From: CAZLYK01 sp964563495
GTDB lineage: Bacteria > Acidobacteriota > Blastocatellia > RBC074
Direction of reading: 5' to 3'
DNA: 19,757 nt
Assembly (NCBI GenBank): GCA_964563495.1
Contig: CAZLYK010000093.1
Span: forward strand, 1-19,757
How positions within the stretch are numbered: the stretch's first letter is position 1; each line of letters starts with the position of its first letter. The notes beneath the pieces were generated by a model that was not told the DNA's origin, searched no databases, and saw only the letters and a program-made list of their open reading frames with translations. This document shows positions 8,389-15,428 of this stretch, piece after piece. The translations under genes and the position numbers were made by a program.

Positions 8389-8421
8389 TTTATCTTCTGT
8401 TTATCTTTGATCCGCTACAAT
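8389..8421 (+). promoter_or_regulatory. Second TTTATC direct-repeat promoter, before the phosphatase-PepSY gene
   Basis: TTTATC at 8389-8394 and 8400-8405 (11 bp apart) is followed after 10 nt by TACAAT (8416-8421). Thirteen bases, TCGTTTATCTTCT, match the copy at 6171-6183, and the spacing of both half-sites and the -10 is the same. The region lies between the kinase stop and the next gene. It most likely marks a target of the response regulator encoded just upstream. Confidence 0.7.
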
Positions 8422-8429
8422 CAAAAAGG

Positions 8430-8500
8430 TGATAGATGGTAGAGGCTGGATGCCAAGCTCTCTTTCCCAACATCCAGCCTCTACCATCCATCATCTTTTT
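8430..8500 (+). terminator. Long perfect hairpin plus T run in the phosphatase-PepSY leader
   Basis: GATGGTAGAGGCTGGATG (8435-8452) pairs perfectly with 8471-8488 across an 18-nt loop. TGAT/ATCA (8430-8433, 8490-8493) extend the stem after one mismatch, and five Ts follow at 8496-8500. The shape is that of a Rho-independent terminator, yet it lies downstream of the promoter at 8389-8421 and upstream of the ribosome site at 8533. It could therefore be an attenuator, a terminator for a short RNA, a 5' stabilising stem or a palindromic repeat element. Confidence 0.6.
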
Positions 8501-8544
8501 CCCTTTGACCTCTATTCATGGAAACCGTTTTTGAGGAGTACCGC

Positions 8545-9918
8545 ATGCAAAATAGATTACGGATCGTCTGGCGAACCGCGCTTTTAATCCCAACCATCCT
8601 CGGACTGTCGTTTGCGCAGGCAACATTCGCCCAGAAATCACGCGAACAGATCGATGGCGTGAAGAATTTCGGTCGTGTCACGGACCTCTACTTCCGAGGA
8701 GGCCAGGTGACGCCCGATGGCGTCGATGCCCTCGCGGGGATGGGAGTCAAAACAATCGTTGACCTGCGCGACGAGGAGAGCCCGGGCGAGTCCGAAGCCT
8801 GCCGGCGGAATGGGATCAGGTATTTCAAGTTCCCGATGAGCGGCCATGTCACGCCTGACGAGAGAGAGGTGAACCGAATCCTCTCGATCATTCAACAGGT
8901 CAAAGAGCCGGTCTACGTTCATTGCTCAGCAGGCAAACACCGCGCGGGAACCATCGCCGCGCTCTATCGGATCCGTGTCCAGGGCTGGTCGAAGGAGCAG
9001 GCCTGGGCGGAGCAAAAGTCTTACGGGTTCGGTCCGCCGGAAGGGCACCCGAAGCTTTATGCCTATGTCTACGACAGGCAATCCGAACCGGCTGATTCGG
9101 ATATCGCGCGGTCCATTGACCGATCGGCGGCAGTCAATGATGAAGATAGGTCGTCAAAGAAAGCGAAAAAGAAAGACGATCATGACGATCATGACTCGTC
9201 TAAATCTAAGAAAAAGAAGAAAGACGACAAGTCGCTGAAAAAAGCCGATGATGACGATGACGATGACGATAANNNNNNNNNNNNNNNNNNNNNNNNNNNN
9301 NNNNNNNNNNNNNNNNNNNNNNNNNNNNNNNNNNNNNNNNNNNNNNNNNNNNNNNNNNNNNNNNNNNNNNNNGAGGATCGCGGCGAGAAAGTGAAGCACA
9401 ATTCGCGGCTCGATCGTGCCAAAATTGCCGAGGAACCTCCGGCGAAAGCCGAAAAGCTCGAGCCGGCGAATTCCGGTCGCGCTGGTCTTTCGGCGGCGGC
9501 CGGCTATCTGACGATGGCTGAGGCGATCAAGCGCGCGAAGGACGAAGGCGCGGAAGGAGAAGTACTCAAGGTCGACCTTGAGTGGGATCCCGCTCGCTCA
9601 GTCGTGACCTGGGACGTCACGTTTTCGTCGGGCGCCGAATACGAACTCGATGCCGGGTCGGGCAGGCTTCTGGGGACGAAGAGCAAGGCGCCGGCCAAGC
9701 TGGCTACGCTCTCTCCACTCCCTCTCGGCGACTCGGCGAAGAGGCTCTTGACTTTCCAGCAGATCATCCGCAAGACCGAAGCGAACCGCAATCAAACAGT
9801 CATGGAGATGGAATTGAAGCAGATCAAAGGACGTCCGGAGACCATCTATGAGGTCGTCTTAGCCAATGGGGAGACGATTCTCTACGATGCCGCAACAGGC
9901 AATGAAATAGTGGTTTAG
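8545..9918 (+). CDS. Exported CX5R phosphatase with Lys/Asp-rich linker and two PepSY-like domains (contains assembly gap)
   Basis: The start is ATG 8545, with GAGGAG ending 6 nt upstream, followed by a signal peptide (hydrophobic core about residues 12-24, cleavage after ATFA). Residues about 35-170 form a dual-specificity/tyrosine phosphatase domain: VKTIVDLRDE, FKFPMSG, and the P-loop VHCSAGKHRAG with nucleophile C127 and R133. From about 195 the chain becomes Lys/Asp/Ser-rich and ends in a run of Asp at the 100-N gap. After the gap, in the same frame, comes a charged stretch, then two PepSY-like repeats (LTMAEAIKRAKDEG...SGRLLG and LLTFQQIIRKTE...ATGNEIVV). Continuity across the gap is not proven, since 100 Ns is a conventional placeholder; two separate genes remain possible. 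It follows a promoter matching that of the adjacent two-component genes. PepSY proteins commonly accompany such systems. Confidence 0.72.
   Translation: MQNRLRIVWRTALLIPTILGLSFAQATFAQKSREQIDGVKNFGRVTDLYFRGGQVTPDGVDALAGMGVKTIVDLRDEESPGESEACRRNGIRYFKFPMSGHVTPDEREVNRILSIIQQVKEPVYVHCSAGKHRAGTIAALYRIRVQGWSKEQAWAEQKSYGFGPPEGHPKLYAYVYDRQSEPADSDIARSIDRSAAVNDEDRSSKKAKKKDDHDDHDSSKSKKKKKDDKSLKKADDDDDDDDXXXXXXXXXXXXXXXXXXXXXXXXXXXXXXXXXXEDRGEKVKHNSRLDRAKIAEEPPAKAEKLEPANSGRAGLSAAAGYLTMAEAIKRAKDEGAEGEVLKVDLEWDPARSVVTWDVTFSSGAEYELDAGSGRLLGTKSKAPAKLATLSPLPLGDSAKRLLTFQQIIRKTEANRNQTVMEMELKQIKGRPETIYEVVLANGETILYDAATGNEIVV
9273..9372. other. Assembly gap (100 N) in a low-complexity Asp/Lys coding stretch
   Basis: Exactly 100 Ns, the standard scaffold placeholder, follow a GAT/GAC repeat coding for poly-Asp. 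The true length and sequence are unknown, so the reading frame and the length of the flanking gene's linker are uncertain. Confidence 0.95.
9484..9511 (+). repeat. 28-bp exact repeat, copy 1 (inside phosphatase-PepSY gene)
   Basis: The 28 bases starting GGTCTTTCGGCGG and ending GGCTATCTGA recur exactly at 12711-12738 in the same orientation. Here they encode GLSAAAGYL just before the first PepSY domain. Confidence 0.9.
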
Positions 9919-10610
9919 TGAACGTACTTGATCACTTCGACATCCGAGAGGACGACCAATCCTTCATCCACCATCTGATCGAGCGCGGCGGTGGCGCGCT
10001 CGATCTTCTCCTCCGAGTCGACGACGGTGATCATGAGCGGCAGGTCGTGCGAGAGGCCGAGGAAACCGCCCTGATGCATCCGCTGATGAGCGCCATAGCC
10101 CAGGATGCCGCGATAGACCGTCGCTCCCGCGATATCCATCATCCGCAGCTTCTTGACGATTGCTTCGTGCAGCGGTTCGCCCTCCCAGCGGTCGTCTTCG
10201 CCGATGTAGATGTGCAGCATCTTGGCTTTCCCCTCCAGTTTCTCGTGTTCCATTTTTCCAGACCCCTCCGTTTGCTTCTGCGAGCCCGAGTGTTTGATGA
10301 CTTCGGTGTCCTGCACTTCAATCAGGCCGCCGGTCACCATTTCAAAAATCCACGGCAGCACGGCATTGACCTTCTGCTCGGACTCGACCATCTCGATCCG
10401 GATCGGCAAATCTTCCCGAATCTGAAATAGTTTGGCTGTCCGGTAATGGCCTTGCGAACCGAAGCCCGCCACGGCTTTGGTGACAGTCGCCCCGGCGCAG
10501 CCATGCTGATGGAGGAATCGCAAGACCGCTTCAGACACCGGCTCGTCCTTCCAGCGCGCCTGCTCGCTGACATAAATGATCAGTTTCTTCGCCGCCCCTT
10601 GCCTCAGCAT
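9915..10610 (-). CDS. Tandem DUF190 (PII-like) protein of the fluoride operon
   Basis: The 231-residue product contains two DUF190 domains. The first spans about residues 8-107 (KKLIIYVSEQARWKDEPVSEAVL, AGATVTKAVAGFGSQG, LPIRIEMVES). The second spans about 129-231 (KMLHIYIGEDDRWEGEPLHEAIV, AGATVYRGILGYGAHQ, LPLMITVVDSEEKI). A polar linker of about 20 residues joins them. DUF190 proteins have a ferredoxin-like PII fold and are commonly encoded beside crcB; a regulatory role for the channel is suspected but not shown. The start at 10610 overlaps the stop of the preceding DUF190 gene by 7 bp (ATGCTGA), with GGAG 7 nt upstream, so it is coupled. Its stop (TAA 9915-9917) overlaps the stop of the convergent phosphatase-PepSY gene (TAG 9916-9918) by 2 bp. 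Confidence 0.9.
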   Translation of the reverse strand: MLRQGAAKKLIIYVSEQARWKDEPVSEAVLRFLHQHGCAGATVTKAVAGFGSQGHYRTAKLFQIREDLPIRIEMVESEQKVNAVLPWIFEMVTGGLIEVQDTEVIKHSGSQKQTEGSGKMEHEKLEGKAKMLHIYIGEDDRWEGEPLHEAIVKKLRMMDIAGATVYRGILGYGAHQRMHQGGFLGLSHDLPLMITVVDSEEKIERATAALDQMVDEGLVVLSDVEVIKYVH

Positions 10611-11002
10611 TGTTTTTCTCCTTGCGGTGATCCGGCCGCAGCCTGATCTGACTGTAGGTGCAGAATAAATGTGCGGCTGACTTCGACCAGGCCCGAAGTC
10701 ATGAACCCGGTTAATTGCGGAATGATCGCGTCAATTTTCCCAGCCAGGTCTGTCGCTTCGATGGTGACCGGCATGCTCAGGCTCGATATCTCGTTCCGGG
10801 TTGAGTGGATCAAGCGTCGCTCACCGAAACCTTGGGTGGCTTTGAAAACGGTTGCACCAGCGATGCCCGCATCGTGGAGCAGGTGCAGGATCGCCAGGTG
10901 TAGAGGCTCGTGACCGCGCCTGTCCTCCTCAACCAGGAAAATCTTGAGTTTCTTTGCCGGAATGAGTTCAGGCAATGCCGGCATTGGTGATGGCTCGGTC
11001 AT
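10604..11002 (-). CDS. Single-domain DUF190 (PII-like) protein of the fluoride operon
   Basis: This 132-residue protein has one DUF190 domain (KKLKIFLVEEDRRGHEPLHLAIL, AGATVFKATQGFGERR, MPVTIEATDLAGKIDAI), flanked by a Pro-rich N-terminus and a polar C-terminus of about 20 residues. I prefer ATG 11002, three bases after the CrcB stop codon and 7 nt after GGGGG. TTG 11008 would overlap the CrcB stop (TTGA) but stands too close to that ribosome site. The domain shares the AGATV-x5-GFG motif with both domains of the next gene but is clearly divergent from them. Lying between crcB and the tandem DUF190 gene, it probably acts with both. Confidence 0.9.
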   Translation of the reverse strand: MTEPSPMPALPELIPAKKLKIFLVEEDRRGHEPLHLAILHLLHDAGIAGATVFKATQGFGERRLIHSTRNEISSLSMPVTIEATDLAGKIDAIIPQLTGFMTSGLVEVSRTFILHLQSDQAAAGSPQGEKQC

Positions 11003-11004
11003 GA

Positions 11005-11457
11005 TCAATCCCCCGTCTTGGTGTCTGCCCGACCCAATTTGGCGATCATCGACTGGAGGCTTACCATAAGCTCGTCTGGAAGATAAAGCTTGCGTGCCGC
11101 CACGACTCCGAGCCAGACCGCGATAAAACCCAGGATCACGCTCAATCCCAGATTGAGCGCCGCACTCAGGATATTGCCCTCTTCGATCAGCTTGAGAGTC
11201 TCGTATTCAAAGGTGGAGAAGGTGGTGTAGGCTCCGACAAATCCAACCGCGATGAGCAACCGCCAATTCGGATGGAGGATGATTCGTTGGCTGATCAGAG
11301 ACAGGAAGAACCCGATCATGAACGACCCGGTCACGTTGATGACAAACGTGCCGAGCGGGAATTGCATGGGTAACTTTGAACTGATCCATCCACCCAGCCA
11401 GTACCGGGCGATTGCGCCGAATGCGCCGCCGAGAGCGACCACGATCAGTTTATCCAT
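11005..11457 (-). CDS. crcB: Fluoride ion channel FluC/CrcB
   Basis: The 150-residue membrane protein has the four-helix Fluc pattern. Diagnostic motifs are GGAFGAIARYWLGG near the N-terminus, GTFVINVTGSFMIGFF (helix 2, with the conserved Asn) and VGFVGAYTTFSTFEYE (helix 3 break with the Thr/Ser and Phe residues that line the fluoride path). Fluc proteins work as antiparallel dimers that export fluoride. Most are about 125 residues; this one has a C-terminal extension of about 25 residues (from LYLPDELMVSL) that could contact the DUF190 partners. GGGAG lies about 8 nt before ATG 11457. It is the first gene of a three-gene operon. No fluoride riboswitch is visible in the 136-bp upstream spacer. 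Confidence 0.95.
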   Translation of the reverse strand: MDKLIVVALGGAFGAIARYWLGGWISSKLPMQFPLGTFVINVTGSFMIGFFLSLISQRIILHPNWRLLIAVGFVGAYTTFSTFEYETLKLIEEGNILSAALNLGLSVILGFIAVWLGVVAARKLYLPDELMVSLQSMIAKLGRADTKTGD

Positions 11458-11474
11458 TTGTCAATCTCCCTCGT

Positions 11475-11502
11475 TTGGCCTGATCATGATTTCGGATAAA
11501 AT
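11475..11502 (+). promoter_or_regulatory. Putative promoter for the DUF3616-like lipoprotein gene
   Basis: TTGGCC (11475-11480), a 16-bp spacer and TAAAAT (11497-11502) form a fair sigma-70-type promoter reading toward the gene at 11594, with a leader of about 85 nt. In the other direction, TATACT at 11523-11518 is a possible -10 for the crcB operon but lacks a clear -35. Confidence 0.35.
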
Positions 11503-11593
11503 GAAAACCACCGTCACAGTATACGCCAAAGCTGGTACGTCGAGCATTCCAAAGAGAAGCTGCAGTTTTCAGTAGGGAGAGGAGAGAAAGACA

Positions 11594-12682
11594 ATGTGTT
11601 TGGCATTCTTGCGCCGATGTGGCAAGGCTACGGGCGCCCGACTTATTATTTCCGTGTTCGTCGCGCTCTCAATCGCATCTGCTTCGGGATGTAAACGGCA
11701 CGGTAAAAAGGATTCCTCGGAATCGGGTCCCGGCAGCCCGCCGGCCGGCGCTTTAACGGTCGATTCTATTCCATTCGGTGAGCTGAACGGGAAGAAGGAA
11801 TACAACGCATCGGGCGTTGTTCAACTCTCGGATTCCAGGTTCCTCTTCTGTGATAACAACACGTCTGACAAACTTTTTGAACTCGGCTTAACTCCTGACG
11901 GACAGGAGCAGGGTGAATTGATCCCTCGCCCCCTGCAGGGGATCGCTCCTGATCAAATCGACGACCTCGAAGATTTGACCCTTGCCGAAGAAGGCGGTCG
12001 CCGCTATTTGTTTATCACCTCGTCGCTCTACGTCAAAAAGGCCAAACAGGATCGAATCGACATTCCTCCGAGCGGTGTCTTACGCGCGACGGTCGGCCAG
12101 GACGGCGGCTTGACCGCGGAAAATCTGCCCGGATTTCGCGAGTGGCTCATCGCCGCATATCCACAGCTTTCCGTTTGGGGTCAGACCACCCCAGACAACG
12201 GAGGGATTAATATCGAAGGAATTGCCTGGGACCAAAGCCGCCATGCATTGTTGTTCGGCATGAGAACTCCCGTCCCGAACGGCAGACCGCTGATTCTTCC
12301 TGTCAGGGTCAAGGATCTGAGCGGATCGTGGGCGACAAGCAACCTGGAGGCGCTCCCGCCGATTCAGCTGTCGGTTGAATCTACCGGTCATGAACAGGGC
12401 ATCCGGGGTATGTCCTATGATCGGGACCGTGGTGTGTTTCTCGTCATTACCGGCAAATCGGTCGGCGATTCAAAGGCAGAGTTCGCGCTCTACGAGTGGA
12501 ATGGCGCTGCTGATGGAACAACCCGGCGACTCAACTTCAGCTTCGCAAAAAAGATGAAGCCGGAAGGAATTACCCGTGGCACGGTTGCGGGTAAAAGCGC
12601 GCTCCTGATTGTCGATGACGCGGGCGGGTTCAGGGTCTTACCGGATAAACTTGTCGATGGGGCCAGGGCTCTTTCCCCTTGA
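11594..12682 (+). CDS. DUF3616-like lipoprotein
   Basis: The 362-residue protein starts at ATG 11594 after a strong purine-rich site (GGGAGAGGAG). Residues 14-33 form a signal peptide ending in ASGC, a slightly atypical lipobox with lipidated C33. A charged, Ser/Pro/Gly-rich tether (to about residue 52) follows. The rest is beta-rich with motifs such as SGVVQLSDSRFLFCDN, IDDLEDLTL, GGINIEGIAWDQ, LLFGMRTP, GIRGMSYDRDRGVFLVITG and KPEGITRG. These recurring 'E-G-I/L ... D ... L' strands resemble DUF3616 (propeller-like, possibly phytase- or esterase-like) proteins. The family function is not established. It is divergent from crcB, and nothing ties it functionally to fluoride. Confidence 0.7.
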   Translation: MCLAFLRRCGKATGARLIISVFVALSIASASGCKRHGKKDSSESGPGSPPAGALTVDSIPFGELNGKKEYNASGVVQLSDSRFLFCDNNTSDKLFELGLTPDGQEQGELIPRPLQGIAPDQIDDLEDLTLAEEGGRRYLFITSSLYVKKAKQDRIDIPPSGVLRATVGQDGGLTAENLPGFREWLIAAYPQLSVWGQTTPDNGGINIEGIAWDQSRHALLFGMRTPVPNGRPLILPVRVKDLSGSWATSNLEALPPIQLSVESTGHEQGIRGMSYDRDRGVFLVITGKSVGDSKAEFALYEWNGAADGTTRRLNFSFAKKMKPEGITRGTVAGKSALLIVDDAGGFRVLPDKLVDGARALSP

Positions 12683-12710
12683 TAAAAGACTCTTGATCAC
12701 ATCCGTCGCC

Positions 12711-12738
12711 GGTCTTTCGGCGGCGGCCGGCTATCTGA
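12711..12738 (+). repeat. 28-bp exact repeat, copy 2 (abuts the truncated permease)
   Basis: An exact direct copy of 9484-9511. It lies in the spacer 28 bp after the DUF3616 gene stop, and its last base (12738) directly precedes the first recognisable residue codon of the permease remnant (12739). Confidence 0.9.
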
Positions 12739-13311
12739 TATATTCCCTATAACCAGAGCCCGGATAATTATTTCGGTGTGGCCGTTCGAACTTCACAAGT
12801 TGAGCGGTCGCAGCTTCCGGTATTGGCCGCCGCCATTCGCAAAATCGACCCCGGCATCGTGACGTTCGGTCTACTAACCATGAGCGACAGAATCAATGAT
12901 TCGCCGTCAGCTTACCTGCATCGATCATCGGCGTGGCTGGTGGGAGGTTTTGCCGCGTTGGCATTGCTGCTGAGCGTTGTCGGACTCTACGGTGTGGTTG
13001 CATATTCGGTGAGCCAAAGAACTCGTGAAATCGGGATCCGCATGGCGCTCGGCGCCCAGCGCAGTTCCGTCTACCTGCTCATCCTGAAGGAGGCGGGAAG
13101 GCTGACCGCCGTCGGAATCGTCGTGGGTTTGGTCTGCTCGGTGGCTGCGGCGACGCTCATCCGGACGCTTCTCTTCGGCGTTCATTCGTGGGATATACCT
13201 ACATTGATTTGTGTCGCTGCCGTGCTTCTCATCTCAGCACTGATCGCCGGCTATATCCCTGCGCGCCGGGCCGCCTCGGTCAATCCGGTAGAAGCTCTGC
13301 GCGCTGAGTAA
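12739..13311 (+). pseudogene. C-terminal remnant of an ADOP/MacB-like ABC transporter permease
   Basis: The frame downstream of TGA 12736-12738 reads YIPYNQSPDNYFGVAVRTS and continues through LSVVGLYGVVAYSVSQRTREIGIRMALGA, three further hydrophobic segments and ARRAASVNPVEALRAE. This is the end of the second periplasmic domain and the whole second FtsX domain of an ADOP permease, about 190 residues out of about 800. The first MacB/FtsX half and most of the second periplasmic domain are missing. A GTG at 12778 could open a 177-residue frame but has no ribosome site and starts inside a domain. It is clearly divergent from the intact permease at 15527-17965, so it is a remnant of a different paralogue. 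The break coincides with the end of the 28-bp repeat, so deletion or a faulty contig join are both possible. Confidence 0.8.
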
Positions 13312-13344
13312 CCTGGCCGCGCTCCGCACTTTTGGCGAATCGAT

Positions 13345-13433
13345 GAATAGACAGGATTGACAGGATTTGTCCGGGAGATTACAAGATATGTCCTGCCACA
13401 TCTTGCAGCAGTCTCGTTTTATCCTGTCTATTC
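13345..13433. repeat. Intergenic ACAGGATT-type palindromic repeat, copy 1
   Basis: GAATAGACAGGAT (13345-13357) and ATCCTGTCTATTC (13421-13433) form a perfect 13-bp inverted repeat around 63 nt. Internal variant units (GACAGGATTTG, ACAAGATATG, ATCTTGC) belong to the same family. The element ends 6 nt before the ribosome site of the hydrolase gene. Confidence 0.85.
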
Positions 13434-13451
13434 ACAAAAAGGAGTGTGCCT

Positions 13452-15428
13452 ATGCGAAGGAAGATTTTCTGGACTCTGATACTTGCCGGAGCCGGCCTGG
13501 GATTAACCATTCAAGACGCTCCCGGACAGGGACGGGGCGGCGCCAGCCCGGAGCTGATTGAACGGCGAAACTCGATCGAGAAAGAACTCCAGTCAGTTGC
13601 GATTATCGAGCGCAAGCTCATGGTGCCGATGCGCGACGGCAAGCGCATGGCGGCGGACGTCTATCGCCCGAAAGACACCTCGAAAAAATACCCGACGATC
13701 TTCGTGAGAACCCCGTACAACTTCAATTTCTGGGATGTCCGCAACGGAGCTCCGCGGGATATGAGCAACGAGCTGAACACAGTCAAGCGCGGGTACGCTC
13801 TGGTCGTCATGAACGAGCGCGGCCACTTTTTCTCGGAAGGTAACTACGACATCCTCGGTCCGCCGCTCAGCGACGGCGATGACGCTCTGACCTGGATCTC
13901 CAGCCGGGCCTGGTCGAACGGCAAGGTCGGGACGATCGGATGCTCATCGACCGCTGAATGGCAATTAGCGGTCGCGGCCCGGGGCAATCCGGCGTTTGCG
14001 GCGATGATCCCGCAAGGATTCGGCGCCGGGGTGGGGCGCGTCGGCCCGTATTACGAGCAGGGGAACTGGTACCGTGGCGGCGCGGTCCAGATGTTGTTCA
14101 TCGCGTGGCTCTACGGTGAACAGAACCAGGTGCGGCCGATGTTTTCGCCGAACATCTCGCAGGAGGATTTGATCCGCGCGTCGAAGTCGTTCGATCTGGC
14201 GCAGCAGCTGCCCCCGGTCGATTGGTCTCAGGCGCTGCGCCACTTGCCCGTCAAGGACATCCTCAAAACAGTGGATGGGCCGCGGGGGATCTTCGCCGAC
14301 CGCATGCCGGTTGACACCGGTGGCGCGATGATCGAGCGCACGCCGAACGATCCGGCGTGGTACAAGGGAGGCTTGTGGCACGACAACACGACGATCAACG
14401 TGCCGGGGTTCTGGTTCATGTCGTGGTACGACGTCTCGGTCGGGCCCAACCTGGCCGCATACAATCACGTCCGGAAGACGGCCAGACCTGAGATCGCCAA
14501 CCAGCAGTATGCGGTGATCGCGCCGGTGCTGCACTGCTCCTACAAGCGCGCCACTGAGAATACGATCGTCGGCGAGCGCAGCATGGGAGACGCGCGGTTG
14601 AACTATGACGAGTTGACCTACGCCTGGTTCGATTACTTCCTCAAAGGAGAAAACAACCACATCCTGGAGACCATGCCGAAGGTCCGCTATTTCACCATGG
14701 GGATAAACAGGTGGCAGACATCGGAGACGTGGCCGCCGGAAGGGGCGCAGCCGATGAGGTTCTTCCTGTCGAGCGGCGGGAAGGCTAACACACTCAACGG
14801 TGACGGTGCACTCAGCGAAGCAGCCCCAACAGCGGATCACACCGATAAATTCGACTACGACCCGATGAATCCGGTGCCTTCCTACGGAGGGAACGTCTGC
14901 TGTACCGGGAACGCGGTGGCGGGCGGCTCATTCGACCAGCGCAAGATAGAGGCGCGGCCCGACATCCTGGTCTATAGCACCGAACCGCTCAAGCAGGGGA
15001 TCGAAGTGAGCGGCCCCATCGAGGTGACACTCTATCTTTCGTCGGATGCAAAAGACACCGACTTCACCGTCAAGTTGATCGACGTCTATCCGGACGGGCG
15101 AGCCTATAATCTGGACGAGACGATCCAGCGGATGAGGTATCGGAACGGATACGATAAGCCTCAGGTCTGGATGGAGGCCGGGAAGGTTTACAAGGTAACG
15201 CTGCAACCGATGACGACGAGCAATTACTTCGAGGCTGGCCATCGGATTCGACTGGAGGTGTCGAGCAGCAACTTCCCCCGCTTCGATCGCAATCTGAACA
15301 CGGGCGGAAAGAACTACGACGAATCACAAGGCGTCGTCGCGCACAACGCCGTCCACCACTCCAGGCAGTATCCCTCAGAGCTCAAGCTCACAGTCGTCCG
15401 GACCAAAGAAGAAAATAGACAGAATTAA
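13452..15428 (+). CDS. Exported CocE/NonD family hydrolase (S15 X-Pro peptidase-like)
   Basis: The 658-residue protein starts at ATG 13452, with AGGAG 7 nt upstream; a GTG two codons earlier is less likely. A signal peptide occupies residues 1-26 (ILAGAGLGLTIQDAPGQG). The alpha/beta-hydrolase domain follows: LMVPMRDGKRMAADVYRP, RTPYN, NERGHFFSEGNY and the nucleophile elbow GTIGCSSTAEWQ with S165. D327 (SWYDVS) and H361 (APVLHCS) complete a plausible Ser-Asp-His triad. The C-terminal jelly-roll domain (about 475-650: IEVSGPIEVTLYLSSDAKDTDFTVKLIDVYPDG, GHRIRLEVSSSNFPRFDRN) is typical of the family. Such enzymes cleave esters, amides or N-terminal X-Pro dipeptides; the substrate here is not predictable. 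The elbow has Ser-Thr where Tyr-Gly is common. The last codons (ENRQN) lie inside the 15412-15519 repeat, which has supplied the stop codon. Confidence 0.9.
   Translation: MRRKIFWTLILAGAGLGLTIQDAPGQGRGGASPELIERRNSIEKELQSVAIIERKLMVPMRDGKRMAADVYRPKDTSKKYPTIFVRTPYNFNFWDVRNGAPRDMSNELNTVKRGYALVVMNERGHFFSEGNYDILGPPLSDGDDALTWISSRAWSNGKVGTIGCSSTAEWQLAVAARGNPAFAAMIPQGFGAGVGRVGPYYEQGNWYRGGAVQMLFIAWLYGEQNQVRPMFSPNISQEDLIRASKSFDLAQQLPPVDWSQALRHLPVKDILKTVDGPRGIFADRMPVDTGGAMIERTPNDPAWYKGGLWHDNTTINVPGFWFMSWYDVSVGPNLAAYNHVRKTARPEIANQQYAVIAPVLHCSYKRATENTIVGERSMGDARLNYDELTYAWFDYFLKGENNHILETMPKVRYFTMGINRWQTSETWPPEGAQPMRFFLSSGGKANTLNGDGALSEAAPTADHTDKFDYDPMNPVPSYGGNVCCTGNAVAGGSFDQRKIEARPDILVYSTEPLKQGIEVSGPIEVTLYLSSDAKDTDFTVKLIDVYPDGRAYNLDETIQRMRYRNGYDKPQVWMEAGKVYKVTLQPMTTSNYFEAGHRIRLEVSSSNFPRFDRNLNTGGKNYDESQGVVAHNAVHHSRQYPSELKLTVVRTKEENRQN

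Noticed and set aside
9154..9422. Minus-strand frames through the N gap
   Set aside because: They are antisense to the Lys/Asp-rich linker and depend on unknown bases.
11458..11593. Fluoride (crcB) riboswitch upstream of the channel gene
   Set aside because: I looked on the minus strand for the GGNGATGG-type core and the pseudoknot partner and found neither; only ordinary leader sequence is visible.
12655..12750. Short plus-strand frame of about 31 codons across the 28-bp repeat (MGPGLFPLDKRL...)
   Set aside because: It overlaps the end of the DUF3616 gene, has no ribosome site, and its hydrophobic part is just the repeat read in frame.
13965..14840. 291-codon open frame on the minus strand
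   Set aside because: Antisense to the CocE/NonD hydrolase; Arg/His/Asp-rich composition typical of a shadow frame.
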